Positions 1 through 11,145 of a stretch of 64,000 bases of DNA are shown here, piece by piece. The DNA is taken from NCBI GenBank assembly GCA_003586115.2, contig QVOM02000072.1, positions 1,392,361-1,456,360 on the forward strand, given 5' to 3'. The first letter of the stretch is position 1. Each line of letters opens with the position of its first letter. The position numbers and the translations under genes are program-made. The stretch is from Salvator merianae. Its lineage: Eukaryota; Chordata; Lepidosauria; Squamata; Teiidae. A model generated the notes under the pieces. That model saw nothing but the letters and a program-made list of their open reading frames with translations, did no database searches and was not told the origin of the DNA.

Positions 1-1236
1 TACTTTTTTTTTCACTAGCAAGCGATACCAACTTAATTTAGGAAATGTTTCTTCCTGCTGTGGAAGCCCTGTAGGTATTTTCCAGGAATAAATGAAGAAA
101 AATGCAAGATGATAATGGATATGTGTGGATATTGCAACCCTCTTACTAAGCCCTGTTGAACAGCTGCTACTTACTTGAGCTCAGGATTTGTATCCAAGAC
201 CACAGTGTAGCTGCTTAACCAGCAAAGACCCCAGACCTGTCTGGGGGACTGAAGCAAAAGCATCTTTTTTGGGGGCGAAGGTGGCAATAAAGGCTTTTCT
301 TGCTTAATACCCTTTGTATTTAGTATTTTGATATTGTTATATTGGTTTTATTCTTCAATAGTGCATGATCAACTGTACCATTATCTGTGTTTTTATTCTT
401 CTTTTTAATTTTTATTTTTTTAAACTGCTTTGGGATTCTGTAATGCCAAGTGATATATAAATGCTAATACCAACAATGGCAATAATAACAACACAAGAAC
501 AGAGGCTTTCACAGCAAGTTGACATTTCATTTGTTAGATTTTCTAGGATGTTCTGCAGAGTTCTTCTAGAGTTCAGTTTGGAACCTGAGCTTTCGGATAT
601 AACAACGATTTAGATCTTCAGATTAGAGGCATGCACAAACTGAATTTGCACATTTGGTTCCCCACTGAATCAAACACCTGCTTGTTCAATTCAACAGCGG
701 ACCATTTAATCAAATATCTGGTTGTTTGCGTTCCATTTCAAAGTGGTTCGAAAACAAGAAATGCCATTTTTTCCATTGAAAAAAGCGCTTTTGAAGGCAA
801 AAACACAGCAAATGCAAACATTTCATGTTAGCAAGTAGAAAACTGCCCTGGTCTGATTGAATTTTTGGTATTTCAACAAGATGTTCAGTTTGATGCGACT
901 ATCTGTGAACACAAACCATTTGATTGAACTTTCAAACAAGAACTGAACTTTGCACGCTGTCTGTCAACTGCTTCTAGTTGTAGCACCTGTTACATCGGAC
1001 TCTTCCATTCCGAATTTACCTTTACTTTTGAACTTGTTTTTTCCCACCAGCTCTACTTAAAGTTTCTGTTTAAATTGTTCCTGTTTGCTTGTTTATATGT
1101 TATTCATCTGTAATAATAATAAATTTAAAAAATGTTTACAGATTATTTTAAAAAAGGAACTGAACTTTGCATTTTTACTTCAGATGTAAAAATTGGTATC
1201 TCAGGTTGCATCCAGACGTCATTTACTTATTTCACT

Positions 1237-1308
1237 ATATTTGGATATTCTGGAATAAAGCATGGATATTCCAGAATATTCATGCTTTATTCTGGAATAT
1301 TCAAATAT
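1237..1308. repeat. Long perfect-like inverted repeat (hairpin)
   Basis: Two 28-base arms, 1237-1264 and 1281-1308, are reverse complements with only two mismatches. They are separated by 16 bases that are themselves nearly palindromic (GATATTCCAGAATATT). The arms contain ATTCTGGAATAAAGCATG-type sequence. No flanking target duplication was identified, so it may be the core of a MITE or an independent hairpin. Confidence 0.8.
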
Positions 1309-1877
1309 AGCGGAATACATAAGCAACATCTGGCTGCAGCTTCAGAGGTGAAGAAGGATATCGCGGTTTTATTCGAAAGCTCAGTTTTGACACTGAACTC
1401 TAAACCATGGCAGAGCATCCCAGAAAATCTAATGCATGTAACAATAATAATGTTTTCTTCCACTACGCAGCTCAAAGAAACATTTACCAAATATACACGA
1501 ACTTCTCATTTTTCTGGAACCATAAATCATGCTTTTAAGTCCTGAAAAGTAATGAAGAAAGGGGCAATAAGGACGGATCTGAAAGGAGCATGAAACATAG
1601 GATGGTTGCTGCAAGCATCCAGGAACATCATAAAATTTGGTTATGACTCTTGGTTTCAAATCCCCCTGATGAATACAATTTGGGCAAGACACGAAAGAAA
1701 TTCAGACTTGATGGAAGGGGACCAAAGCCAGCAGAAACTGGGAAATAAGCACTTCCACATCAAATCTAAGGCTGGCTTGCTGTACCTTACAGAGATCAAA
1801 GGCAATAACAAGTCACCATTCAGTCTTTCAGGTATGCCATAGGCACTGCTGGGTAAAGTTGCTTTTGAGCTGAACTT

Positions 1878-2022
1878 GAGTCATAGTGACCCCATGGCTG
1901 GATCCATAAATTTTTCTTGGGAACAAGATGTCTGCCACTGCAGTGTTCTTGGAAGATGCCGGGAATCAAATCTGGGACACTCTATGCGCAAAGCAGATGT
2001 TCAGCCACTGAGCTACAGCTTT
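1878..2022 (-). mobile_element. tRNA-derived SINE, Sauria/ACA-B3-like
   Basis: Read on the minus strand, the element opens with a tRNA-like head: AGCTGTAGCTCAGTGGCTGA (A box) and then GATTTGATTCCCGG (B box). It ends with a GGGGTCACTATGACTC-type tail resembling the Bov-B-derived 3' end of squamate SINEs. It is degraded and not a functional tRNA gene: the acceptor stem does not close and the sequence runs into the SINE body. Confidence 0.7.
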
Positions 2023-2427
2023 CTTATATTTATCGAATTGCTAATCCACAGATATTCAACTGTGGAGGATAGACTGCATCCACACGGGCATCTTAGGGTA
2101 TCCTCCATCAGCCAAACCAGCAGTGGGGTGTCCAAACATCTGGACACTTGACATGCACCTACTCCCAACTGGTTCCTGGGCTATCCCAGCCACCCGGGAG
2201 TCAACATGCCTGCAATTGTGGTCCAAAGACTAATTTGCTTCTCTTTCCCTGTGCACAGGGGAGGGAGTCCAGTGTTTGGCTGGGCTGCTTTATTTAAGTC
2301 CTGAAGATGGCCAACTGCTATGGCCACTTCTAAACCTTCAAAGAACACCTTGGCTGGGAGCCTCTCTGTTCGAGGGCAGTTCGCACTCAGCTGTGTTCCT
2401 CTGAGGCTGGGAGCTGTAGCGAACAGA

Positions 2428-2872
2428 GATGCATCGAACTCGCATTTGTCGAATGCGAATGAGGATTAGAAGCCAAGAACTGTTAGGTGCTTTCCCTAAT
2501 AGCCCTGGTTCTATTAGGCTCTACCTGCATACTCATGAGGAAACCTGTGAAGCAGGAAACTTACCTGCCTGCTCCTCCCATCATCGCCATTATAGGGTCC
2601 TTCGTGGGTGGGCCTGCAGTGTGCAATGGCATGGATATGCATGATGTGGGTGAGCATTTGCAAACGTGCACTGAGGCTCTCTGTGCATGCAGAATGGCAT
2701 CACGCACGTGCATGTTGTCACGTGCTATAGGCCAGCCCATGGAAGGCCTTATAATGCTGGCAACGACACGAGGAGCAAACAGGTAAGTTCCTTGCACCAT
2801 GTGTTTCCTTGTGTGTAAGGAAATGGAGTGTAAGAGAGTCACGTTTGACAAATGTGAGTTCGGCACATCCCT
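2428..2872. mobile_element. Foldback DNA element, related to the one at 46542
   Basis: The left end (ATGCATCGAACTCGCATTTG near 2428) is mirrored at the right by ACAAATGTGAGTTCGGCACA ending near 2872. Inner segments also mirror: GGAAACTTACCTG near 2558 against CAGGTAAGTTCC near 2780, and a GCCATTATAGGGTCCTT block against its imperfect inverse near 2740. The blocks CAAGAACTGTTAGGTGCTTT and GCCATTATAGGGTCC are shared with 46542-47034. The right arm is shorter than the left. No transposase frame is present. Confidence 0.65.
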
Positions 2873-3398
2873 CATAGTGGGGTGAGCAGTGACTGTTATA
2901 TGATTCCAGAGAGCAACTTCCGGTTGTGGTTGCATTCGGCCCCCACCTGGATGAAGCCTTGGATTCAAATGAATCATGAAGACCTCCCTGAGTCTCACCA
3001 CTTCCCATTTCACCTTACTTAGAAACGATTGAAAGTGACAGCATAAAACCAGAGCATCTAGCTTCACATTTCCTTTTATATATATAAAAAAAAAAAGCTA
3101 GTAAAAAGCTGTCCATAAAACTGCAGGAGAAAGCAGTGGAAATTATTTAAATCAGATGCTGATGAGCTTCCTATGCTACTTGATAGATATTCATTCTCAT
3201 TCTTTGGCTCAGTTCCCTTCAGACTTTCACAGAGACTTATTAATAACTCCATCCTGTCTTCCTTCTACCTTGATTTATTAGTTGAAAAAAATAAGTCTTT
3301 TTGAAAATTTGTATTTAAGCACTTAGGCTATATAGCTTAGTATGTATTTATCTCAAATACCACCTACCTCATGCTACAGAAGTGCCAGCAAAACAGCA

Positions 3399-3466
3399 GG
3401 CAGGGGGACAGGGCAGTTTCACCTGCCCAATGGCAGGTGGGGGGACAGGGCAGTTTCACCTGCCCA
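3399..3466. repeat. Two-copy tandem repeat, about 33-bp unit
   Basis: The unit beginning GGCAGG and ending CAGTTTCACCTGCCCAA occurs twice back to back (3399-3430 and 3432-3466). The copies differ by three extra bases in the G run. It looks like a local duplication. Confidence 0.85.
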
Positions 3467-3910
3467 AAGTGGTTCTTGGAACAATTCAGAGAGGTGAAGG
3501 CAAAGCTTTCTGGGGGCCCAAAAGATTCTTCATCACTCTAACACAGTTGTTTTAAGCTAAGCAAGGTCAGGCTAATGCATGCCAATAACAGAATCTGAAG
3601 GCTAGACAGTAAAAATTATCCCTGGAGAAAGCGTTGAAACCAGAGTCACCAGGTCTTCAGACTCCACAGCCCCAGCATGCACTGGCATGGTCCTACAGAA
3701 TGTTGCCTTTCAGAAGTGGTTGCCACTTCATTCCTTTCTTCTGGGTATTTTAGAACCTTCCAGTCTAGCCTGGAATCTTCTACTAGAATCTTCAAGTAGC
3801 CTCCCATCCAAATACTAACCAGGCCTGATGCTACTTAGCTTTTTGAGAATGCCCAAGAAGAATTTAAAGATGTAGCCATATTGGTCTGAATCAGTAAACT
3901 AGAGGATTTA

Positions 3911-4446
3911 GTAGCAACTTAGAGGCTAAGGGCCAGTTCTGTGGTGGAACAGACCTTGCAGCATGGTGACCAGCTGCACTGCAAGGCCGTAGGGCAGAGT
4001 GGCAGCAGGATACCAGCACCTGCAGTGCAAATGCTGGTATCCTGCACCATGATAGTGGCTGGGAGACTTCTGGCCACTACCATGCTGGCTGACAATGCTG
4101 TGTGATGCTGCAACTGCAGCGACACCACACCGCTCAGTGTTCGCACCCAGAAGTGGGTGCAAACGCAGTGTACTGGGAGCAGTCCAGCTGCTCCTGGTAC
4201 AGCTGTGGAGCACAATTTTGCACTCCATAGCAGGTAGTGATTGGGAGCACCTGTAGTCTGCTCCCGATTGCCAGGGCCTCTGCGAAATGCGGAAACACCT
4301 GACTAGTGAGCATCCCTGGTGCTCCCTAGTGTCAGGGGCAAAAAGACCCCAACAGAGAGAAAGAAGTAGGTAGCATGAGCTTTCGTCGACTAAAAAGCTC
4401 ACGCTACCAACTTCTTTCTCTCTGTTAGTCTCTAAGGTGCTACTAG
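3911..4446. repeat. Inverted repeat split by a MITE
   Basis: The arms 4351-4383 and 4394-4426 are inverted copies (33 bases, few mismatches) around GTCGAC. The outer part of the left arm is at 3911-3929 (GTAGCAACTTAGAGGCTAA), on the far side of the 3930-4349 insertion. It mirrors the right-arm continuation up to 4446 (TTAGTCTCTAAGGTGCTAC). The GGTGCTAC...GAGCTTTCGT words match a common squamate interspersed repeat by recall. Confidence 0.75.
3930..4349. mobile_element. GGGCC-type multi-hairpin MITE (Harbinger-like) inside an older inverted repeat
   Basis: The ends are GGGCCAGTTCTG and GCAAAAAGACCC, with 3-bp flanks TAA (3927-3929) and CAA (4350-4352). The family body is recognisable: a GTGGAGCACAATTTTG block, GCACCCAGAAGTGGGTGC, CCATGATAGTGGCTGGGAG and an AGTGAGCATCCCTGG end, here in the opposite orientation to most copies. 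The insertion interrupts the left arm of an inverted repeat whose right arm (4394-4446) is intact and shows the empty site, so the boundaries are well supported. There is no coding capacity. Confidence 0.75.
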
Positions 4447-4760
4447 ACCCCCTTGCAATAAGAATGTATTTATTTATAACATTTGTATCCTGCCTTTCAC
4501 CTGAAGGTCCCAGGGGGGCTCACAGCATCCAATAAAACACACAACGTATTTAAAATATAATCCACGCACCCACTCTCTCTCCTTCCCTGGCAGAGCTACA
4601 TTCAAAGGAAACTGTGCATCAAAGACCTGGCTGAAGAGGTACATTTTCACCAGGTGCTGAAAGCCATATAAAGTTGGTGCCTGGCATACCTCCACTGGGA
4701 GGCTATTCCAAAGCTGCAGGGGGGGGAGCACCACAGAAAAGCTCCTCTCATGTACCACAA
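4443..4760 (-). mobile_element. L2 LINE, 3' end
   Basis: On the minus strand a degraded frame reads VVLPPLQLWNSLPVEVCQAP, typical of the C-terminal end of L2 ORF2. The element then runs out through a GGCAGGATACAAATG block into a TAAATAAATA tail at about 4443. There are no intact protein domains upstream. Confidence 0.7.
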
Positions 4761-5477
4761 CCCCTCACACCTCTGCGGTAGTGTAACTACAAGAAGGCCT
4801 TCACTTTGTGATCTTAAAGCACAGGCAGATCTATGTGGGAAAAGGCACTCCAGATATTTAGGGCTTCTGTTTGCCAGGCAAAAATCTGAGGTCCAATTCC
4901 TGGGCCACTATTTTAATCACCATTTGCAAATTAGACTGGCCCCTTGGCCTTTCAAAACAGGAGCAACCAATACATATTTTTTTCCTACGGTTCACCAAGA
5001 ATTCAGTAGTTGAGCCAAAATCTGGTCATCCTGTAAGAGCGACTTGATGAACTGCAGTGTTTTTTATATGGCTTTTATAAAAGTGAGAAATTGCCATCTG
5101 GATAGAGTCTTACTGTTGCAGTAACAGGTCAGCATTTATGGGGTGCTTTAGTATGATTAACAGTGTTTTGCTATAATTTCAGTCATCTGTAGCATAACTG
5201 TAAAGAAAACTTAGTCTAGAAAAGGAGCGAGTAACATAGTACAGGACAGAGTTGCATAAAATTATGCAATGTGTTGGCCTGTGGATAAAGAAAAGGTGTG
5301 CATGATACCTGGGCCTGGTGCTGAAACATGTGCAGAGAAGAGTCAGGCCCAGAGAACCTTCTACAACGAAAGAAAAGGTTTTCAACCTTCTCAAACAAAC
5401 TAGAACCAGCTGAATCCTGGAAGAAAACCCACAGGAGAAAAAAATCCTTCATATAACACATAATTTAATGATGGCGT

Positions 5478-5742
5478 TTGTTATCATATGACGTTGGATT
5501 CCTGCTTAGATGGTTTCAAAAGGGGGCTGAACAAATTGATTACCTGCAGTGCAGGGGACAATATACCTCCACAGGCTAGTTTGCTGGGAGACTGCGAGTA
5601 AAGGGCATTATTGTACTCATGTTCTGCTCATGGGCTTCTGTAAACAACCGGCTAGCTATTGTGAGAACAGAATGCAGAGGTGGAAGGCCCATTGGCCTGA
5701 TCCAGCAGGACATTTTCTATGCTCTAATGTCACGTCAAAAAA
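5478..5742 (+). mobile_element. CR1 LINE, 3' end
   Basis: Near the start is TTAGATGGTTTCAAAAGGGG, and near the end are GGCCCATTGGCCTGATCCAG and CATTTTCTATGCTC. These are the usual last 250 bases of squamate CR1 LINEs. It is 5'-truncated and non-coding. Confidence 0.7.
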
Positions 5743-6411
5743 GGCATTTGCATGAAACCAGAACTGGGTTAAGAGCTAGGCCAGGTGGGCACCCACCAGC
5801 AATGCTGACTGTACGAGGGGTCCTTGACAGGCGCAGAAAAGCCTAAAAGCGGGGGAAAGAGGGAGGAAAGCCTCTCAATATGAGGGAAAGCCAATTAGCT
5901 TGCCTAGGGCATCAGCATGTCTCAGCCCAGCTCCATGACACAAGGGAAAGTGCTGCTTCATGAGTCTATGGCCACATTCAGATGGCCAAAAGGACATGAC
6001 ACACTGCATGTCACTGCCCCCCGTTCAGGGTGCAGCCAATCAGAGGAGCAGTAAAATCACCCGCAGAGGCACCCCTCCATGAGCACTTACTGCCCTCTTC
6101 CAACCCTGCCCCCATCATATGGAGAGACGGAGGCAGGAGGCAGTGTCTTACCTGCACTGCTTTCTGTCTGGCACAATGCCCTTCTGTAGGCATTTCATAT
6201 CTGATGCTAAACTGAGCTGCACAGGAACTTAGGGGCTGCAGGGTTTTTGTTTCACAGCTCAAAGCCTCGTCTCCCGGCTTAGTAGTAGGATCACCTGATC
6301 CCACCATGCAGGCAGCCCTTTTTTGGGCCGTGAAGGTGAGGCTTACGGCTCCATCAAGACATGAATGGAAGACCCCCAAATCACACTGCCACACACCAAA
6401 AATTACTGTTA

Positions 6412-7400
6412 AGTCATAGGAACATAAGAGGAGCCCTGCAGGATCAGGCCACGGTCCATCTAGTCCAGCATCCTGTTTCACACAGTGGCCTACCAATTGC
6501 TTCTGGGCATTCTCAAGCAGAAGATGAAGGCAAAACCTTCACCTGCTCTCAACTCCCTGCAAATGACCTTTAGCAGCATCCTGTCTGTCTCTCCACCCTG
6601 GCGACAGTACCTAGGCATCCATTCTAGTAGCCATTGATACACCTGTCCTCCAGGAATTTGTCTAACCTTTTCTTAAAGCTATCCAGGCTGGTAGATGTCA
6701 CCACATCTTCCGGCAGTAAATTCCATAGACCCATGACCCTCTGGGTGAAATAAATACTTCCCCTTGTCAGTCCTAACTCTCCTGCCCATCAGCTTCCAAG
6801 AGTACTCCCTGGTCCTAGTGTGGTGCAGTAGAGAAAATATTTTTTGTCTATCCATCTTTTCTACACCATGGATGATTTTATATGCTTAATCAGGTCACCA
6901 TCTGTTAAGGCTGAAGAGGCCTAGTTGTTGCTCCATGATTTTATAAAGAAGGTGTTCCAGCCCTTTGATCATTCTGGATGCCCTTTTCTGCACTTTTTCC
7001 AGTACTGCAGTATCCTTTCTGAGGTGTGGTGACCAGAATTGTATACCATATTCCAAATGCAGCCTCACCATAGATTTATGAAAAGGTACAATGATGCTTG
7101 CTGACCTATTTTCTATTCCCTTCCCAATTACCCCTAGCACTGAATTCACTTTTTCACTGCTGCTATGCACTTGGTCGACACTTCATTGAGCTGTCCACTA
7201 AAACCACAAGATTCCTTTCCTCGTCTGTCACAGAAAGCTCAGCCCTCATCACTTTATAGTGTAACTGGAATTCTTTGCCCCAACGTAACTTTGCACTTAC
7301 TAAGACTGAAGCATATCTGCCACTTCACTGCCCACTCAGCCAACGTCAAGAGGTCCCTCTAGAGCTCTTTGCAATCTCTTTCAGAGTTTTCTTCACAGAG
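6412..7400 (-). mobile_element. CR1 LINE fragment with reverse-transcriptase C-terminus
   Basis: The minus-strand frame at 7170-6895 reads KSMVRLHLEYGIQFWSPHLR and KVQKRASRMIKGLEHL, a conserved block near the end of CR1 ORF2. It is followed by the 3' UTR ending CTCCTCTTATGTTCCTATG at about 6412. Sequence on to 7400 is the degraded upstream part of the RT domain. The 5' end is truncated and several frameshifts are present. Confidence 0.85.
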
Positions 7401-7569
7401 ACTGGAGAAAATGTATCATTCTGCTACTGAAAGTGACTGCATGCATTTGTCTCTCTGGAAGCACCTCTTGATGTGGATGAGTGTCTTTCTTGAAACAAAC
7501 AATGAAAGAATACTAGTGTTAAGGAGTGTTCTTGCAAAACATACAATATAATTTTCTTCTAATCTGTGA

Positions 7570-7922
7570 TAATTATAGGGTCACTCTGTACCACTATGGG
7601 GGATGGTGGCCTTAGTTTTAGGCAGTACTGGGATTGTTTTTGCTGTATCCATACCTGCACCTTTTCAGTGGTGGCCCCCAGACTATGGAAAATCTCCCCT
7701 CTGAAGTATGCCAATCATCTTCATTTTACATCCTTAGGAGAGCAATGAAGACGTACCTATTTACTCTTGCCTTTGGCTAAGGAAACAGTTTCCCCGTCAT
7801 ACTTTCAGGTACTGTTACTGTTTAAGTATGTGTACTTTACATTCTGTTTTTATTGCTGTAACCTGCCCTGAGGCCTTTGTGTATAGGGTGGGATAAAAAT
7901 GCCAATAAATAAAATAAATAAA
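7570..7922 (+). mobile_element. L2 LINE, 3' end
   Basis: A degraded frame resembles the L2 ORF2 end (VVAPRLWKISPLKYANHLHF). The usual L2 3' block follows: AACCTGCCCTGAGGCCTTTG, GGGTGGGATAAAAATGCC and an AATAAATAAA tail to 7922. Confidence 0.8.
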
Positions 7923-8056
7923 AGAGGCAGCCAGTGTATGATAGCAAGTGTAGGGTCAGGATGGGGAAGACCAAATAGCGGAGGTTCTGATGTGACCCTC
8001 TGGAGCCACGTGAAGTGTTCTGGAATCAGCTGGAGAAAGCCTAAATATCTGTCTTT

Positions 8057-8493
8057 GGGCCTTTTATCACTTTAAACTAGTGAGCATCAGGGACGCTCAC
8101 TAGCAAAGTGTCTCCATACTTTGCAGAGGCCTGTGTGACTGGGAGCAGCCTACAACTGCACCTAACCACGGTTAGCTTCGGGTGTGAATGCATGGCCATG
8201 CAGTGCACGGGAGTTGTGCCTGCACAGTCACGTGATCGCGCCTGCATGTGCCTGTGCGCTCCACGGCACTACTGGTCACCATGGAAGCGGCTGGATGCTT
8301 CCTGGCCACTGTCATGGCGAAGGATTCACAGTGTGAATGCTGGTGTCCTGCTGATATTCAAGACTAGGGCCCTGCAGTGTGGACGGCATCTGCGCTGCAT
8401 GGTCCATTCCACATTAGAATGGGATTATACCCCATGATATAATGTGGGATTATAGAATGGGATTATATCCCACGGTAAGTGCGAAAACATCCC
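8057..8493. mobile_element. GGGCC-type multi-hairpin MITE
   Basis: The left end is GGGCCTTTTATCACTTT followed by the family head CTAGTGAGCATCAGGGACGCTCACTAG (kept here in two pieces, itself a hairpin). The right end is TAAGTGCGAAAACATCCC. Inner family blocks, including CATGGAAGCGGCTGGATGC, are present. No clear 3-bp duplication remains. Confidence 0.65.
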
Positions 8494-8857
8494 AGGATAC
8501 CTTTGGTCTAATCACTGAAAAGGGCAATCTTTTTGCGTGGGGGGTTGAAGTTGGCAGCAGCGTGATTCAATGGACAGATTTCATCCCAACCCCAGCTCTC
8601 CAGAAAGGGGCGACTGAGTGGGAAACCCCCACTTGGCAAAAAGCTAACTAGGGCAGAAGGCAGCAGCATCTGGAATAGAGATGTGAGGCTGTCCCACCCC
8701 ATCAGGATGGTGTGACAGATTTTGAGTTGCTTCTGGATGGCTGTATTTACATACAGAAACCCAACAGCAACCCACCTCTGAGGCACCTTAGAGACTGTTT
8801 GGAGGTGGGATTGTTCACATCTGACTTTGCCCCTCCCCCCTTCATGAACACTCTAGA

Positions 8858-9018
8858 GCTGTTTCTGCAGGAGCCCTTATCTCAGATTATATCTAGGAAT
8901 AGGGACCTGCCCTGCGCATACTGGTACATCAGGCTGCTATAATTTGCACCAGTATGCAGATGGCAGGTCACTTTTCCGGGAAATAATCCATAATAAGGCC
9001 AAGTGCAGAGAGGTCCTA
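8858..9018. mobile_element. Short palindromic MITE (CTTATTCCAGATTGTATCTC type), degraded
   Basis: The body TCTCAGATTATATCTAGGAA, GGGACCTGCC and the mirrored GGCAGGTCACTTTTCCGGGA then AATAATCCATAATAAGGCC match the copies at 22833, 26143 and 48462. The left end is eroded. The right end reads AAGTGCAGAGAGGTCC. Confidence 0.6.
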
Positions 9019-9239
9019 GGCAAGAAACAGTGGACCATGGATGGGATGAGAACATGGGAGGCACACGCTAGCCTCAGTTTTGAGGAGCTTTTTCTTTCCA
9101 CGTATGAAAGCGATGGTGCTACAGGTTTGTCATCTGAGGGAGAGGTAATTTTAGCAGACCTGTCTTTTCTCATTGCTGCCTTGCGCTTGTCTTCTTCGAC
9201 ATTAACACAAACTCTTTCCTTGTCAATGTGGTTAGTTTT

Positions 9240-10880
9240 AGTCGTCGAACCGGCACTAAGGGTTTTGTTACAGAGGGAGGACACGTCGTAACCCCCTCCG
9301 GAGTTCAAGGCGACCTGCTTACTACCTCCTCAGTACGTGCTAATGTCACTGCTGGGCTCCATTTCCTTGAAAACGTAGCTCGGCGCGGCGGCTTGGAAGA
9401 AAGGCTCCCCTTCCTCTCGTCGAACGGCGATAAGTTCCGCCTTATCGTCCCGCCATAACGGCGCTACAGCGCTGCCTTCACCCTATTTGCAGACGCGACC
9501 TTCGGAACGGGACTCCTACTGCTGCAGGCCCAGGCGGAAACAGAGAGCCCAAAGCAGCAGCATAGGAGATAACAATGGAGGGGGCTTCACACGGCTCGGC
9601 CTCTCCCGCTTACCCTCTCACTTTAAGCTGCAGCCGGGCCAGGGAAAGGAAATGCATGGGTACCTGCCTGCGCGGGACTGGGAAAGGGGGCGGCGGAAGG
9701 TCACCAGGCAGCCGCTTCAGGAGCGCCCTGTTTGTGTGGCTCGTCGCTGGTCTGTACGTCCCCCGCCCCTCTTCCTTGGCTTCATGCCTGCTGCTCCTCC
9801 GCCCCGCCGTCTCTGTCCTCGTGGCTCTCAAAGCGAGGGGTGTGTGCCTGTGCGTGGCCTTGTGTGTGTGTGCGCCGCGCGCACTGAGCGATAGCTCCAG
9901 GCATTGCAGGGGTACTGGGCGCTCCCGCAGTCAGACAAGGGGTGGGTGAGCGGATCTAGTCCTCGGCCGCTCTTAGCTAAGCTTCGCTCAGACTAGAGCA
10001 AGCGCGGCGCGAAGGAGGGAAGGGCGGCAAAACCTCCTTCAATTGCCCGGACCTCTTGGAAAAGACGCGCCGATTTTTCTTTCCACACAGCAGCTGAAGG
10101 AGAGAAGGCGGCGGGGAGGGGGGAGAGTTTGGCTTAGGCTGTTCGCTCGCTCTGCCTGCTCCTCCATGGGAGGAGCTCCACAGGCCGACGAATTCGTTCC
10201 TTTTTGCAGACCTTCGGAGCAAAAATACGAAAACAGAAAAGCGGCGAGAGAAAAGCTGCGTGGCGATGTGCTGCTCCCGCCGTCGCCGCGGCGGCTGCTG
10301 CTGCGGCTGCTGCTGAGACGGCCGCCGAGCCGATCTGCAGAGTTTGCAGGTCATTAGTGCTGCGCCAAACTCCCGGCGAGGTAGGTAAGCGGTGCCGCTG
10401 CTCTTTCTTCCCGCACACAAAGCGTAGAGCGCTCGCCTTCGCCGCCGCGGGGCTCGGGCGGGAGCCGTGTCCGTCCGTCGGTGAAGGAACTGTGAATGCA
10501 GCGGCGGCACCTCCTCCTTGGCGCTTGGTTTGGGCCGGCGGCTGGCAGTGCAACGCGGCGTGCCGCTTTTGGAGGAACTAAATGGGCATCTTCCTCGCTC
10601 CACTTGTGCGCTTAGCGGCCGCGGCGCTGCCTGCCGGGCTCCTGCACGCTGACCGGGAAGGAGAGGGGCGAAAGTCAGGGAGCTGAGCCTGCAGCTGCAG
10701 GCAGGGAGCGGGTCCGTGCAAAGTTTGCGGCTCGCTCCAGGCGGCTGATGGCCGGAACGCGTTCGGCAGTGCGTAGCCTTCCCGGGCTTAGGAAGGTCGC
10801 GCTGCGCTGGCCGGAATAGCGCCGCTGAGTCTGGCTTGAGCGAAGGTCTGGCGGGTGGCCGGTAGCACTTAAAGGACTTC
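9240..10880. promoter_or_regulatory. CpG island, probable SYT12 promoter and first non-coding exon
   Basis: This is the only long GC- and CpG-dense stretch in the window. It is rich in CGG/GCC runs (for example around 10270-10335) and G-rich boxes, with no obvious TATA box. A candidate splice donor follows CCCGGCGAG, as GAG|GTAGGT at 10381 or, better, TAG|GTAAGC at 10385. An exon ending there would be non-coding because the start codon is in the exon at 46175. The island is the only promoter-like sequence upstream of that exon and has the right orientation for SYT12, but the link is inferred from position. A divergent transcript on the minus strand cannot be excluded. Stop-free frames here are a by-product of base composition. 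Confidence 0.65.
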
Positions 10881-11017
10881 GGTGATGTGTGGTGGGCAGG
10901 GTGGTAAAAAGGGGCAAGGGATGTCGGGAGAGCCAAATACGGAGGCTCGGGATAACAGAGCTGTACAGCTTAGGCGTGGGAAGGAAATGCATCTAAGACT
11001 GCATCTGCACACATTAA

Positions 11018-11145
11018 GGACAATTCCAGACTGGCCGGTATACCGGACCAGCAAGCCTACTAGGGGTTTCCCTTAGATGGCACCAGCGTGTGGAAGGAGA
11101 CTCCTGGTAATCTGGTCTGCTATACTGGCGGGTCCAGGATCTCCC
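11018..11145. mobile_element. Palindromic MITE, GGTATACC type
   Basis: Ends GGACAATTCCAGACTGGCCG and GGCGGGTCCAGGATCTCCC are flanked by perfect TAA duplications (11015-11017 and 11146-11148). The GGCCGGTATACCGGACCAGC block at the left is mirrored by GGTCTGCTATACTGGCGGG at the right. It is related to 54558-54703 and 56650-56857 and has no coding capacity. Confidence 0.7.

Larger units (their letters stand above)
1..9239. other. Upstream flank: repeats, no gene recognised
   Basis: No exon-like open frame was found. The stretch holds a tRNA-headed SINE (1878-2022), foldback and MITE elements (1237-1308, 2428-2872, 3930-4349, 8057-8493, about 8858-9018), two CR1 pieces (5478-5742, 6412-7400) and L2 3' ends (4443-4760, 7570-7922). 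An L2-like tail may also lie at 421-500. About 600-1160 contains recurrent GAACTGAACTTTGCA-like words that resemble other squamate interspersed repeats, but I could not delimit an element. I saw nothing distinctive in the remainder, for example 2880-3390 or 4760-5470. Confidence 0.6.

Noticed and set aside
1954..2022. tRNA-like A and B boxes that could suggest tRNA genes (also at 31605 and 45900)
   Set aside because: Each is followed by a SINE body and tail, and the cloverleaf stems do not pair. They are SINE heads.
6895..7170. A 91-codon minus-strand frame that could be called a gene
   Set aside because: It matches the conserved C-terminal block of CR1 LINE ORF2 and is followed by the CR1 3' UTR.
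9977..10936. A 319-codon open frame on the minus strand in the CpG island
   Set aside because: GC-rich islands lack stop codons by composition. The translation is arginine/proline/serine-rich on this and other frames, with no domain or splice logic.
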